From Alnus glutinosa (Eukaryota > Streptophyta > Magnoliopsida > Fagales > Betulaceae): a stretch of DNA of 64,000 nt. Below the pieces are notes generated by a model. The model was not told the DNA's origin and did not search any database. It saw nothing but the letters and a program-made list of their open reading frames with translations. The position numbers and the translations under genes are program-made. Shown here piece after piece: positions 47,827 through 59,827 of the stretch. The DNA lies in NCBI RefSeq assembly GCF_958979055.1, contig NC_084886.1, positions 18,286,654 through 18,350,653 of the forward strand, written 5' to 3'. How positions within the stretch are numbered: position 1 is the first letter of the stretch; every line of letters starts with the position of its first letter.

Positions 47827-50800
47827 AAAACTGCCAAAGGACTGAAGTCACCACAATCAAGTGGTCAGCAACATTACTGAAGTCAGTCAACAGGATCTTA
47901 CAGTCTCTTTTGCTGCAGACATTGCAAGAAAACCAGCGCCCATCTCTACTTCTTGCAACCCAACAACAACAATGCCAACATCTGATACAACAGAACCCAA
48001 CCATGACATAAGGGAATCGTGAGAGGCTCTTCCTTGACCAACATTCCATGTGCCAACTACGATTCTGACATTGTTCCGTTTTGTATATGTCAGTTCTTTT
48101 CCTGCCAATTCAGACCGTATTATGTTGTCAAGAGGCCCTGGAGAGGTGAAGTTCCATCCACGTATACCACCATGAGTAGCTAAGCTAAAAACATTGCCAG
48201 CCCCAACTGCCAATTTTATCACAGGACTGTTATGAGCAACCCATCCTGCAATCATATTTCCCTCGAGATCCAACACTTGGACAACACCACTCACATAGCC
48301 TACATAAATTCGTGTCCCAGAAGTGCAAAAGCATTGGACAGAACAAGGATGGTGAAAAACTTCATGCAGTCGATTTCCGTTCCCATCCCACTGCACAAGT
48401 AAGCCACTTGTACATCCACTCCAAATCATTCCATCAACTGTTAGCACTAGTGCTTCTGTTTTCTTGGCATCTTCTACAAATGCCCCTGCCCCCTTAGTTG
48501 CAACTCGACGAACAGCATCTGCAGCTCCCATTATGGCATTACGTGACCGTTGCAAAAAGCTAGTACCCTGGGATTTCTCCTTTTTTGATGTAGAAACAAA
48601 TTTTACTTTCATCTCATCTTCTACTGCTTGATCTTGCGGCGGCAATGACATCTCAACTCTATTCTCCATCTGACCATCTACATTGAATACTTTCAGAAGC
48701 TCCCTTGTACGAGCATCCCTGTGGGAACACCAACTTTAGATGTAATTAAGATGTAATTTTTGATATTATAAGAATTTATTCACAATCAATAAAGCACTTT
48801 GAGATGCTATATTTTCCCCTGAAAATTCACAGCTTCGACATGGTAAAGGTGGGCAGATTTTTTTTCCCCCCATGGAAGCACCCCATAGAATGTTCAAGTT
48901 CTTACAGGGTTAAAAGAAGCACACAGCAAGCCAGTACATAGATTTCTACACTTGCATTCTTTAAATATCAAACCTCCAACAAAAATGCTACTATGAAAGA
49001 AAACCGTACCAAATTGAGAAGGATAGGGGCCCAGCAGACCAAACTTTAGCTCTAATATTATCAGATAACAAATACTTTACTTCTTGAGAAGATATACTAC
49101 AGACACCATTAACAGTGACTTGGCTTCTTAGGTCAATATATGTCCTCTCCACCAGTAAAGCTGCCATGTGTTTTTCCTCTGGTTTTAGAGAAAGAGATTT
49201 TTCAATGGATTCCCATGGCCAGATTTTAATAACACCACCTTCAGCCCCTGACCATAGATCACCTGGATCAAAGCAACACGAATACTTAAAAACTTGCAAG
49301 TGTAAAAAGCTGTAGCATGTGACATATGTTAAAATTATAATTAAATTCACACCTACCTATCAAGCTTAAGCTTTTGGGATAATTGATAATTTAACATAGT
49401 ATTAGAGTGACTCCCACAATGTATCTCTCATTTCAATCAAAATATTTCTTTTGAGATAAATGGTGATTTAACAACATAAAAAAGCATTTTGACAACAACC
49501 ACCTCGTATTTTAGCATCTTTAATAAAGAAACCTCAAGCAATAGATAATCATCTCTATTAGATTTGGAACATCACCTAAGATAATGTCATACAAAGATCA
49601 GTTCTCATGTGCACATGTAAAATACGTGCCAAACTACCAGGATACAATATATCAAGTGAATAAGAAATGACTAGGTGAAGTAATTAGCAAATTAAGAAAT
49701 ATTAATATTTGCAAGGACATAGCAATCCTATAACCCATTAGGATCTTCTAGATTTTTGGGAGTAACTCCATTATAGAACTCTCCAAATCATAATTAAAAT
49801 GGTTCAGAATTTGCCAGCTCTCTTAGAAAATTAAATGCTTCTCATTTTGCTACATTTTCTAGATTTGGTAAAAGTTTGAAATGGAAAATTTTAAATCATC
49901 TAATTAAAAATGGCTAGGATTTCAAGAACTCCACCGTGGAGTTACACCAGAGGATCCTGCTACAACAAACAATGCTTCAGATTTCTTCCTCAAATGCTTA
50001 AAACCAAAAAACAGAGAGCGCTTAGCCCAAATCAATATAATAATCTCCATCAATTCATATCAACCTCGAGAAGAATTCATTGACTAAATATGAAACATAT
50101 GCTAATAAGGCTCACCCTGAGATGTCAAAACCATAGAAAGAACAGGACCACGATGCGCCTGCCAGGAAAGACCTTCTTTGAAAGGCGTATCATCCAAAGG
50201 CTGGTCCATTTTCCAGGATCTAATCTTCCCATCCTTATGCCCACTCCAAATCAACCTATTCGCACAATCAACCAACAAACACATGGTAGGCGACGTGTTC
50301 ACCGACTCATGAAACGGCGCCGCGTCCTCGTCACCCCTCCTCACCCGCCCGCCGAACCCACCGAGCCCGCAGCCAGGTTCATACGCGTTCTCGAAGTCCC
50401 ACATCCTCACGCCACACTCTTGGCCGGCCCACAACTGGGTCTCCGTGCACGCAATGTTTCTTAAGAACTTTCCCACCTGGGTCTCCCTCAGCGGGTGAGG
50501 CCTAAGCTCGAGGCAAGGCGGGCGACCGGGATGGACCGGCGCCCGAGTAGGAACCTTGAAGATTCCGCTGGCGCCGCCGCTGCCGATGAACTCCGGCAAT
50601 GGCTGGGATTGGCGGAAGTCGTCGGGAGCAGCACCCTCCATGGAGAGCCTGTCACCACCGCCAGCGAAAGAAGCAGTGGTGATTGTGGGGGTTGTGGGGG
50701 TGGTGGGGGTGGTGGTGGTGGAGGAGTAAGGGAAGAAGTCCTCGTCGGAAGAGTCGTAGAAGGGGTGTTCTGATTTAAGGCCAACCACTTGGACATCGTC

Positions 50801-50962
50801 GAGGCTGTGCTTGCGCAGTTGGGAGTGGCGTTTATGCGACGATGTGCCACGGAGTTGTTGGCTGTAAGACTGATTCTTTCGGGGCGGAGGTACGGCGCTT
50901 AGGCCAGCCAAGGCCTCCATGTCATCGTCTTCGATAACTCTCGTGCCGTCTTCGTCGTCCAT
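43889..50962 (-). CDS. IP5P13-like: WD40-containing inositol polyphosphate 5-phosphatase (5PTase12/13/14 type)
   Basis: Eleven exons join in frame to 1152 aa: complement of 50962-50116, 49262-49010, 48718-47902, 47735-47611, 47440-47356, 46144-45982, 45881-45841, 45742-45475, 45253-45130, 45053-44693 and 44263-43889. An acidic, Ser/Thr-rich N-terminus precedes WD40-type repeats at about 150-570 ([46 protein letters not shown]). The 5-phosphatase domain runs from about 580 to 925, with [31 protein letters not shown] and SDHKPV, all catalytic motifs intact. It is expected to remove the 5-phosphate from inositol phosphates or phosphoinositides; the Arabidopsis members of this clade affect blue-light and auxin responses and, in FRA3, fibre walls. 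Exon 7 is a 41-base microexon needed to keep the frame. Confidence 0.95.
46145..47355 (-). other. Intron 5 of the 5-phosphatase gene
   Basis: The 1.2-kb intron contains a GA microsatellite at about 46409-46440 and AT-rich sequence. Short open frames here are not supported as exons. Confidence 0.7.
47790..47824 (-). repeat. (GA)n microsatellite in intron 3 of the 5-phosphatase gene
   Basis: A run of about 17 GA units starts 55 bases upstream, in the transcribed direction, of the exon 4 acceptor. On the transcribed strand it is a CT tract, so it could extend the polypyrimidine region. Confidence 0.9.
49263..50115 (-). other. Intron 1 of the 5-phosphatase gene
   Basis: AT-rich 853-base intron with GT-AG ends; no embedded element was recognised. 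Confidence 0.75.
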
Positions 50963-51651
50963 AGTGCACAAAAGCTTCAAAAGAAGATAGAGTTCAGCAA
51001 AACCCAGAATTCAGAAAAAATGAAAGAAAGAAAATGGGGGAGAGAGAGAGAGAGAGAGAAAGAGAGTCAAAAGGGCGATCCGAGGGAGAGGGAGGGAAGC
51101 GGAGCACGTTGCATAGAAGAGCGAGGAGTGAGGCGGGGCATGCTGGGAGCTGTACGGACAGGAAGGTTTCTTTGGTTGGCTGATAACGATCGATGTCTCC
51201 GACTCCACCCCTCTTTTCCCGCTCTTGTTTGCACGTCTTTCTTATTATAAAAATATACAAAATATGGATATACAGGTAAGACATATCTAAATAAATAAAT
51301 AAAGTGGTTAAATAATAATCATAATAATTTTTAAAAAAATTAAAAAAAAAAAATTAAAAATTAAAAAAAAAAAAAAGAATAAAAAAAGAAAGAAGAAGAA
51401 AGTGAAAAGTGGTTAGCCACCATGTGACTGGCAGAATCATTCTCCAAACATAGACTACTTTGTGTTATTTGATAATAGCTGATTCACCTTTAAGTCTGGT
51501 CAAACCATCCAAAACACGCTTGGAACTAATCCACCTCATGTGACTTAAGGACAACCAATCCACCCCTCTAAGAGGCGGCTAAGCCACCCCCAAGTACCTA
51601 AAGTGGTTCAACCATCCAATATTCTGTTTCTTTCTTCTTTTCTTGTAATTC

Positions 51652-51830
51652 TAAGTTTTTATTTTGTTAGTTTTTAACATTTTTTTTGTATTTTTACTTG
51701 AGAGCATTTTCATTATTTCTAGTAAAAAAGAGCATGTGGCATCTTGAAATTTTAAGTTTTTAACTTCTTTTTTTGTATTCTTTTTTTTTTTACTCGAGAG
51801 CATTTTCATTATTTCAAGTAAAAAGAGCAC
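51652..51830. repeat. Imperfect tandem duplication
   Basis: Two units sharing GAGAGCATTTTCATTATTTC and AGTAAAAAGAGCA, with TTAAGTTTTTA or similar upstream, repeat with a period near 98 bases. Confidence 0.75.
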
Positions 51831-51966
51831 GTGCACGTCACATGTGCTTTTTTCTGTCAAATTTAACGCGCTCGGCTAACAGGAAAGTTTTTTTTTTGCC
51901 AACAAATGGTAATTGAAAGAGGTCGTGTTCGGAGTGAAATTAAGTGCAGTTGTCCTAAAAATATAC

Positions 51967-52032
51967 GGCGCCGTTTAGTAATCCCCCTCCCGGAGAGGTG
52001 AAAATAAGGGGAGGGGGTTATTAAACGGAGCC
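51967..52032. repeat. 66-bp hairpin element
   Basis: GGCGCCGTTTAGTAATCCCC pairs with GGGGTTATTAAACGGAGCC. The arms of about 25 bases hold two mismatches, around a loop with CGGAGAGGTGAAAATAAG. It may be a tiny foldback element or the fused ends of a deleted transposon. Confidence 0.7.
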
Positions 52033-52283
52033 TACATCTGTATTGATTATCGTATTCGTCGTGAATGCATATTTGCGGATTTTTGGGTAATTATATTATT
52101 TGTGAAAATAACAAAATCAATAAAGTAAAAATACAATCAAGTTTCTTGTTAACTTTGGAGATGTACATGATTGAATAACGTATAGTGTATGATTTAGTAG
52201 AGCAACAATATTTGCTTGTATTTCCACAATAACAATCAATTATATGATTGATTTTCCTTCAAACAATATGTTTGCTCACAACT

Positions 52284-52305
52284 CCCCCCCCCCCCCCCCC
52301 CCCCC
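52284..52305 (+). repeat. Poly(C) run beside the methyltransferase stop codon
   Basis: About 22 consecutive C lie 8 bases beyond the stop codon at 52313, so the transcript would carry a poly(G) tract at the start of its 3' UTR. Confidence 0.9.
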
Positions 52306-52312
52306 ATCTTTA

Positions 52313-55300
52313 TCATAAAGAGGATTGGCCTACGGATCTCTTCCACCTGCCAAGCTTCTCTCTTCCCTGTAAAAGTTTAAAATGCCACTCTTTAATTAGA
52401 AGGTATTATGATATCTGCAGAAAAAAAAAAATTAAACCTCTATATATATATATATATATAGCAGAAAGTTACTAAATAATTTTAAAGAAAATTTCAACTA
52501 ACTTTTTTGAATTTTCATCACTTTTATAATCTCTTCCCTTCCAAAGTTCAAAAACCCTCAATTTAGTGTATCAAACTTTTAATTTTTTGTAATCTCAACA
52601 CTCTATTAGGATTTTCCGTTTAAATCCTAACAGGGGACGTGAAAATTACAAAAATACCCTCATTTTTTTCTTCTGAAAAATGAAAATTGTCTGGTAATTT
52701 TGTAATTTAATAAAAATCACAGGAGTATGAGTGTCATTTGACTGTTTGATTTAATCCCAGGAGGGGAAAGATTGTAAAAAATTGAAAGTTGAATACGCCA
52801 AATTGAGAGGTTTTGAACTTTGAGATGGGGAGATTGCAAAAGTGATGCAAATTCAAGGGGGGTTAAGTAAAATTTCTCCATAATTTTATTTTCATTCTTT
52901 TCCTAATTCAAAGAGAGAAAAGATGGAAGTGATTTATAAGACTGGAAGAGCATGCCATACAGCCAATTAAAGAAAATTTTGTTACATCAATAGCATCATT
53001 GCAAGCCCAACATAGTAAGTTTCTACTTAAAAGTAGGAGAATTTTTTCACATACCTTGCGAGGTCCAATAGCCATTTCATTATCCACAATGGATACTGCC
53101 TTAAAGCCCAAGGGATGCAATACATCTTCATAACTGCAAAGAATTAAATTATTAATGTTTGAAACTATTTTTTAGAGATAGATTAATATCTCCACAAAAG
53201 TTCCATCAGTAATATCAATAGACAAGGGAACACTGAAACAGGTAATTGGAGGACAAAAATGAGAAGGTAAATAATTACTCTGAAACTGATACTTTGTAAG
53301 GGGGTCCATCAACATGATCACTGATCTGCCACCACATAAACTTTTAGTCTTCAATTGGGCCATTAGGAAATATTGGCACAAATCTGTTTTGAAATTTTCA
53401 ATATCTGAACTTCAATATGCAAAATGGAAGGACTCTAAAATTTTAAGGGCATGACTATTTAACAGTTGTACAAAAAGAGAAGAAAAAGGGAAGAAGGAAC
53501 AAATTAAGGTAATTACTGGAAACATTAGCGTTATGAGCTCTCCACCAGGTTTTAAAATATCATGAATTCGCTGTGCCCATGCTAACCTCATGTCTCGTTC
53601 AATGGCACAGAAGAACCTGTAAATTCTCCGTAAAAATGTTGTCATCGCAAGATTATTCTCATGGACCAATAAAACCAATGTTCATGCCAACTTACGTATA
53701 ATCTATAACAAGATCAAACAATTCAGTTGGACTCCAAGTGAAAAAGTCTGCCTTCAAGAAGGTAAAATTACTTGCATTCAGTGATGAGGAAGACAACTGC
53801 ATTAACATTGAAACAGAAGAAATGAGACATTGAGAAAGAGTTGAAAACCTGCACACAAGAACCATATTTAACTGAAAACCAACTAATAAGATTCCATGAT
53901 TTCACAAGTTAAAGTCACCAAAATCCCAGCTTCTTATGATCCTCTCACACTAGGCCTTCCACTTTACAGTGCTACTCAATGAACTAGGAACCATATGCAT
54001 CACGTCAACTCACTTTTGGCTAACCCAATGCATGAGGTTTGCAAATGATTGCATGCATCCATAGGTATTAGTCTCAAACAGAATTTTATGAAGCCTAAAT
54101 TGCTTTCATGGAACGTGAGAGGGCTAAATGAAGTTGACAAGTGGTTGAAAGTTAGAAACCGTTTAAGGCAGTGGAAGGCAGACATTATTTGCTTACAGGA
54201 AACTAAACTTGAGTTTATTTCTATCAATATTGAGAGAAATTGTGGGGTTTTCTTCATGTTGGCTGGTGCTACCTTCCTTCTAGTGGGGTGTCAGGTGGTA
54301 TTCTACTATGGAGGGACAAGAGGGTTGTGGAGAAGATTGAGGTGTGTGTGGGGGAGTATGTTGTGGCCTGCTACTTTAGAAATGTTGTAGATGATTTCAT
54401 TTGGGCTTTTGCAGGGGTCTATAGCCCCAATATCGATTGTCATAGAAGGTCTCTTTGGAAGGAGCTAGCTGGCCTTCTTTGTTGGTGGGATTTGCCTTGG
54501 TGCATCGGAGGCGACTTCAATGTCTCCCATTTCCCTTGCGAAAGATCGGGAGAAGCTTGTCTTAGTCCCACGATGACAGAGTTTTCAGACTTAATTTCTG
54601 AGCAGGGTCTCATGGATCATCCCCTTTCTGGGGGGCTGTCTACGTGGTCCAACAAATCCTCTTAGTCTAGACTTGATCAGTTTCTCGTCTCTCCGGATTG
54701 GGAAGCTAATTATCCTAGGCTTCTTCATAAAAGGGTCCCTAGACTGTGCTCGGATCATTTTCCTATTCTCCTTGACTGTGGTGGTATTCAAGAGGGCAAA
54801 AAGACTTTTAAATTTGAGAATCTGGCTGAAAGAAGCTGATTTTGTGGATAGGGAGAGGCAATGGTGGTCGTCTTAAAGTTTTCAAGGCTCTCCTAGTTTC
54901 ATTCTAGCTCAAATACTGAAGGCTTTAAAGTTCAATCTTATAAGGTGGAACACTCAAGTGTTTGGTAATGTCGACTCTCTTAAACAAGCTCGCCTCGAGA
55001 AACTGCACACTTTTGATAGACCGGAGGCAGAGAAAGTGTTAGACTCCAAAGAGAAGCTGAGTAAAAGTCTGATCTCTAGTGACCTGGAAAAAATTACTCT
55101 TCAAGAAGAGATTAGTTGGAAGCAAAAATCAAAGGGTCTTTGGCTTAAAGAATGCAATAAATGCAAAAAGTTTTTCCATCGACTTGCTAACTCGAACCAA
55201 AGATTCAATTCTATAGAGTCACTTTCTGTTAACGGCTCAGTTACTTCCGATCCTACAGTTATCAGAGATCACATTGTTCAGTTTTATGACTCTTTATTTT

Positions 55301-58300
55301 CAAAACATCACAACTGGAGGCCTAGATTGAATAGCCTTGCTTTCGACTCTCTAAAGGTGGAGGAGGCCTCTCGGCTAGAACTCCCGTTTAAGGAGAAGGA
55401 GGTCTTAGAGGTGGTGAAAGGTATGAACAGAGATAAGGCCCAGATAACTTCTCTATGGCTTTTTTTCAAGACTGCTAGGATGTAATCAAAACCGATCTCA
55501 TAAGGGTTTTCCTAGATTTCCATGCTCATAGCTATTTTGAGAAAAGCCTTAATGCTTCCTTCATTGTTTTAATTCCGAAGAAAGCTGGGGTGATTGATAT
55601 CCCTGACTTTCGGCCTATTAGACTTATCAGTGGGGCTTATAAGATCATCAATAAAGTCCTTACTAATAGAATGAGTCCTGTTATGGAGAAGATCATCTCT
55701 AAGCCTCAAAACGCTTTTGTTAAAGGTGGGCAAATTCTGGATTCGGTCCTCATAGCTAGCGAATGTTTGGACATTCGTCTCAATTCTAGCAATCCTGGGT
55801 TACTTTGCAAGCTAGATATTGTAAAGGCTTTTGACCATGTCAACTGGAATTTCCTTTTGTACATGATGGGTGTGGTTCATGGAGAAATGGTGATCTTGGA
55901 TAGCGCATTGCATATCTTCGGTTTGCTTCTCCGTTTTGGTAAATGGCTCTCCAGCTGGTTTTTTCAATAGCTCTTGTGGGTTGAGGCAAGGCAATCCACT
56001 ATCCCCTTTTCTTTTCGTAATAGTCATGGAGGCTTTGAGTAAAATGATTACTGCTACTGTTGATAGAGGTTTTCTCTGTGGATTCTAGGCCTCCAGCCAT
56101 AAATATCTCACACTTGTTGTTTGCAGATGATACTTTGGTTTTTTGTGGGGCCAACCCTAATCATCTCTGTTGTCTTCGAGTTCTACTCTTATTTTTTAAA
56201 GATGTTTCTGCTTTAAAGGTTAATCTGGCTAAGTCTATTTTTGTTCCTGTGGGAAATGTGGACAACATAGGTAAGTTGGCTGGCATCTTGGGTTGTGGGA
56301 CTTCTTCTCTGCCCCTGAAGTATCTTGGTATTCCATTAAGGGCTTCTTACAAGGCAAAGTCTATTTGGGATGTCATTGTGGAAAAGTTGGAAACGGATGT
56401 ATCTTTCCAAAGGTGGCAGGGTCACCCTTATTAAGAGCACACTTTCTAACCTACCTACGTACTTTTTGTCCACCTTCTCCATCCTGGCTAGTGTAGCTAA
56501 TCGCATTGAGAAGCTCCAACGAGACTTTCTATGGGGAGGGATTGGTGAAGAATTTAAATATCATCTTGTTAGCTAGACTAAGGTTTGCTCTCCGATCTCT
56601 GTGGGAGGGTTGGGTATCCGTAACTTAGAGGATGTTCAACCGCACTCTTTTAGGTAAATGGTTGTGGCACTTTAGTATTGAGAGAGATGCATGGTGGAGA
56701 ATTGTGATGGAATCCAAATATGGTTGTTTACGGGGCGGGTGGTGCTCCCATGTTACCGCAAGAGCTTTTGGGGTGGGATTATGGAAGAATGTTAGAAAAG
56801 GTTGGGAGACTTTTTTAGGCTACACCAAATTCGAAGTGCGGGATGGGACCAGGATTAGCTTTTGGCACAATCTGTGGTGTAGGGATATGACTCTCAAGGC
56901 AGCTTTTCCAGCTCTGTTTGGTATAGCCTCTGCGAAGGACGCCTCTGTTGCAAATAATTTAGACTTTTTTGGTGGTTCCAACCAGTGGAACATGAGCTTT
57001 GCTAGAGACGCGCATGATTGAGAGGGTGGATATTTTTACTTATTTCTTCCAGGTGTTGCATTCAATCATAGTTAGAAGAGGCGGCGAAGACAAGCTTTGG
57101 TGGGTCCCTTCTAAAAAAGGCTTATTCAAGGTCAAGTCTTTCTTCCACTCCTTCGCTCGTTCTATAGGTACTCGCTTTCCCTAGAAGTGTGTGTTCCAAA
57201 CCCAAGCCCCTTCAAGGGCAGCCTTCTTTTCGTGGTCAAATGCTCTTGGAAAGATCTTCACCTTAGACAATCTCAGAAAGCGTCATGTTATCGTGATAAA
57301 CAGATGTTGCATGTGTAAGAAGACAGAGGAGTCCGTGGACCATCTTCTTCTCCATTGTGATGTGGCTTTTGCTCTGTGGTATTCTCTTTTCAATCACTTT
57401 GGGTTGTCTTCGATTATGCCACAACGGGTTATCGATCTGCTTGCTTGTTGGTGGTCTTCGGGCCGGTTGAGGAGTGCTACGATGTGGAAAATGGCGCCCA
57501 CTTGCCTCTTTTGGTGCTTATGGAGGGAAAGAAATAACCGAAGCTTTGAGGACGTGGAGCAGACCTTTGGGGAGCTTTTATCACACTTTGTATCTTTGGA
57601 CTACGGCTTATGTGTTCCCCTTATCTTTTAGCTTTCTTGATTTTTTTACTTGTTTCTCTAGTTAGGCGTTTCCTTTTATATACTACTAGTATATTAAGGG
57701 ACGTCTCACGCTTTTAATGAGATTGGCTTATTACTTATTAAAAAAAAAAAAAAGTTTTCTATAACACAAACTCCCTAAACATAAATTTTAATTTGAAAAT
57801 GAATAACGGTGTGTTTTCAGAAATAAGAACAACCAGGCTAGAGTTCCTAGTTCCAATCCAACCAAGATCACCAGTGAGATACTTATATTCACTGTCCTTA
57901 ACATAACAAAATTGGGTATAGCTGAGGTAACCGTAAAGGCTACAGCGATGGTATAAAAGATATTGCCTTGGCATGTTAGAAGTGGTTCTACGTCAATTAA
58001 GAATTATATGGATAAAAGAGACCACCTGCATTTACATCAAGAAAAAAATTCTTACGTGAAATAAGATACACTTATGAGTGTTGTTGTGTGGAAGATGGTG
58101 CCTTCTTGCCTTTTGTGGTGCCTATGGAGGGAACAAAATGATAGAAATTTCAAGGATCAAGAAAGGGCGTGAGAGGAGCTCAAGACCTTCTTCTTTTATT
58201 CTCTTTTTACTTGGACAACTGCGTACTTAGCTCCTTTAGTGATTAGTTTTAATGATTCCCTTGTTCTTTTTTCTTCTCCTAATTAAGTGTTTCTCTTGTA

Positions 58301-59773
58301 TACTTCCAGCGTACCTGGGTTGCACTTTTAATGATAATTCGCTTAGTTATCAAAAAAACAAAGATACACTTATGAGCTATGAAAGGAATCTCCTGCTATA
58401 GCGGTTTTTTTTTTTTTTTTTTATGGGTTGGACATATTAAACCTATAAAAAAAACCTCCTATTACTAGCATCTTTCTACTGTTCATAGTGAAGATGTTGA
58501 TAGGCATGTGGCAGAACCATGTCAGGCAACAGCGCCAGGCTTTTCTTTCTTTCCTCTTTTTTTTTCTCCCTTAAAGTAATATATTTTGAATTCACCATGT
58601 CCAACATCTCAATTCCATCTCAGGAAACCCATGTTGGCATCGTCATTCAATAAAACAAAGAACATCAAGTGTTCCTGTCACTGCTAGTATACTGTTACTA
58701 CTTCTACTAGCACTCCTGCTGCTGCCACTACTATTACTAGCAATTTTTGTTCTTATTGTTAGTGCTACGATTACTACTAATAATATTACTATTTAGGTTA
58801 TTCTGCATTCCAACAAGTTCATTGAGGCATTCCACAAAGTTGGTAAGTTAGAGAGTAATGACCAAATTAACATGGGTAATTTAGTTTTAAAGACTAAATC
58901 AACATGTGTGATTGTGTCTCCAAAGGTAAAAGAAACGAAATAATATATGTTTAACCTTTCAATGCCTCATGTCATACTAAGAGATCTCAAGCCTTATTGA
59001 AGTTGGAATTTTCTGACTGACTGCTCTTACCTCCAGTGCTTTCTTAATGGCACTGTCTGATATGTCCAATCCAACAACATAGCGTTCAGGGCATGCAATT
59101 GCTTGTACGTCGTAACCCTGCCATGTGAAAGTGTGTTGTTGGCCATGATAACAATACAAAAAAACGTATGAAAAGCTAAGATAGCACATAAATAATGGAA
59201 CATGTAGACAGGGGAAAGGGAGCAATTGCTGCAATTTACAAAAATTTTGATATATGTTGCAACTTGTGTCCTTTGCAGTAATGCACAATCAAGGAATAGT
59301 TATAACTCCATGTGTCAAAAAAGGCAAGGGGAAAGAATATACCAACTGATTGATCTGATATAGTGGAATAGTTACATCAGAAATTCATTCAATTTAGCTT
59401 CAACTTCATACTCAATTGCAAATGAGATGCAAGCAGATAAGCTTATTTCATCATGCTCAATCGTTTTTGTTTAATCTTTTAATTTTTTTCAACTTTTTCC
59501 TTTGGGGTGTGCTAGGTATAATGTTAAACTTCATCTACCATGTTTTTTTTTTCTTTTTTGAAAGTATCTACCATGTTTTAAGATGTGAGTAATTCTACTT
59601 ATAATTGATGAGCATTGACTAATTCATTTTTTGATAAGTAATTATATTTGCTTGTAGAAATGTTTCTTTTTTCATTCGATCATCAAATGCAGATTAACAG
59701 GCATATTTTCTACAGTTCTCACGGGCATTCTTGAAATTTATCTAATCACCCCCCCCCCCCCCCACACACACAC

Positions 59774-59827
<54 letters not shown>

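Larger units (their letters stand above)
50963..52312. other. Promoter/5' region of the 5-phosphatase gene and spacer
   Basis: A GA tract at 51037-51066 lies in the presumed leader. The region up to 51245 is GC-richer and probably holds the promoter, although no TATA box stands out. From 51290 to 52280 the DNA is low complexity, with a duplicated block at 51652-51734 and 51752-51830 and a hairpin at 51967-52032. No gene is seen. Confidence 0.6.
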
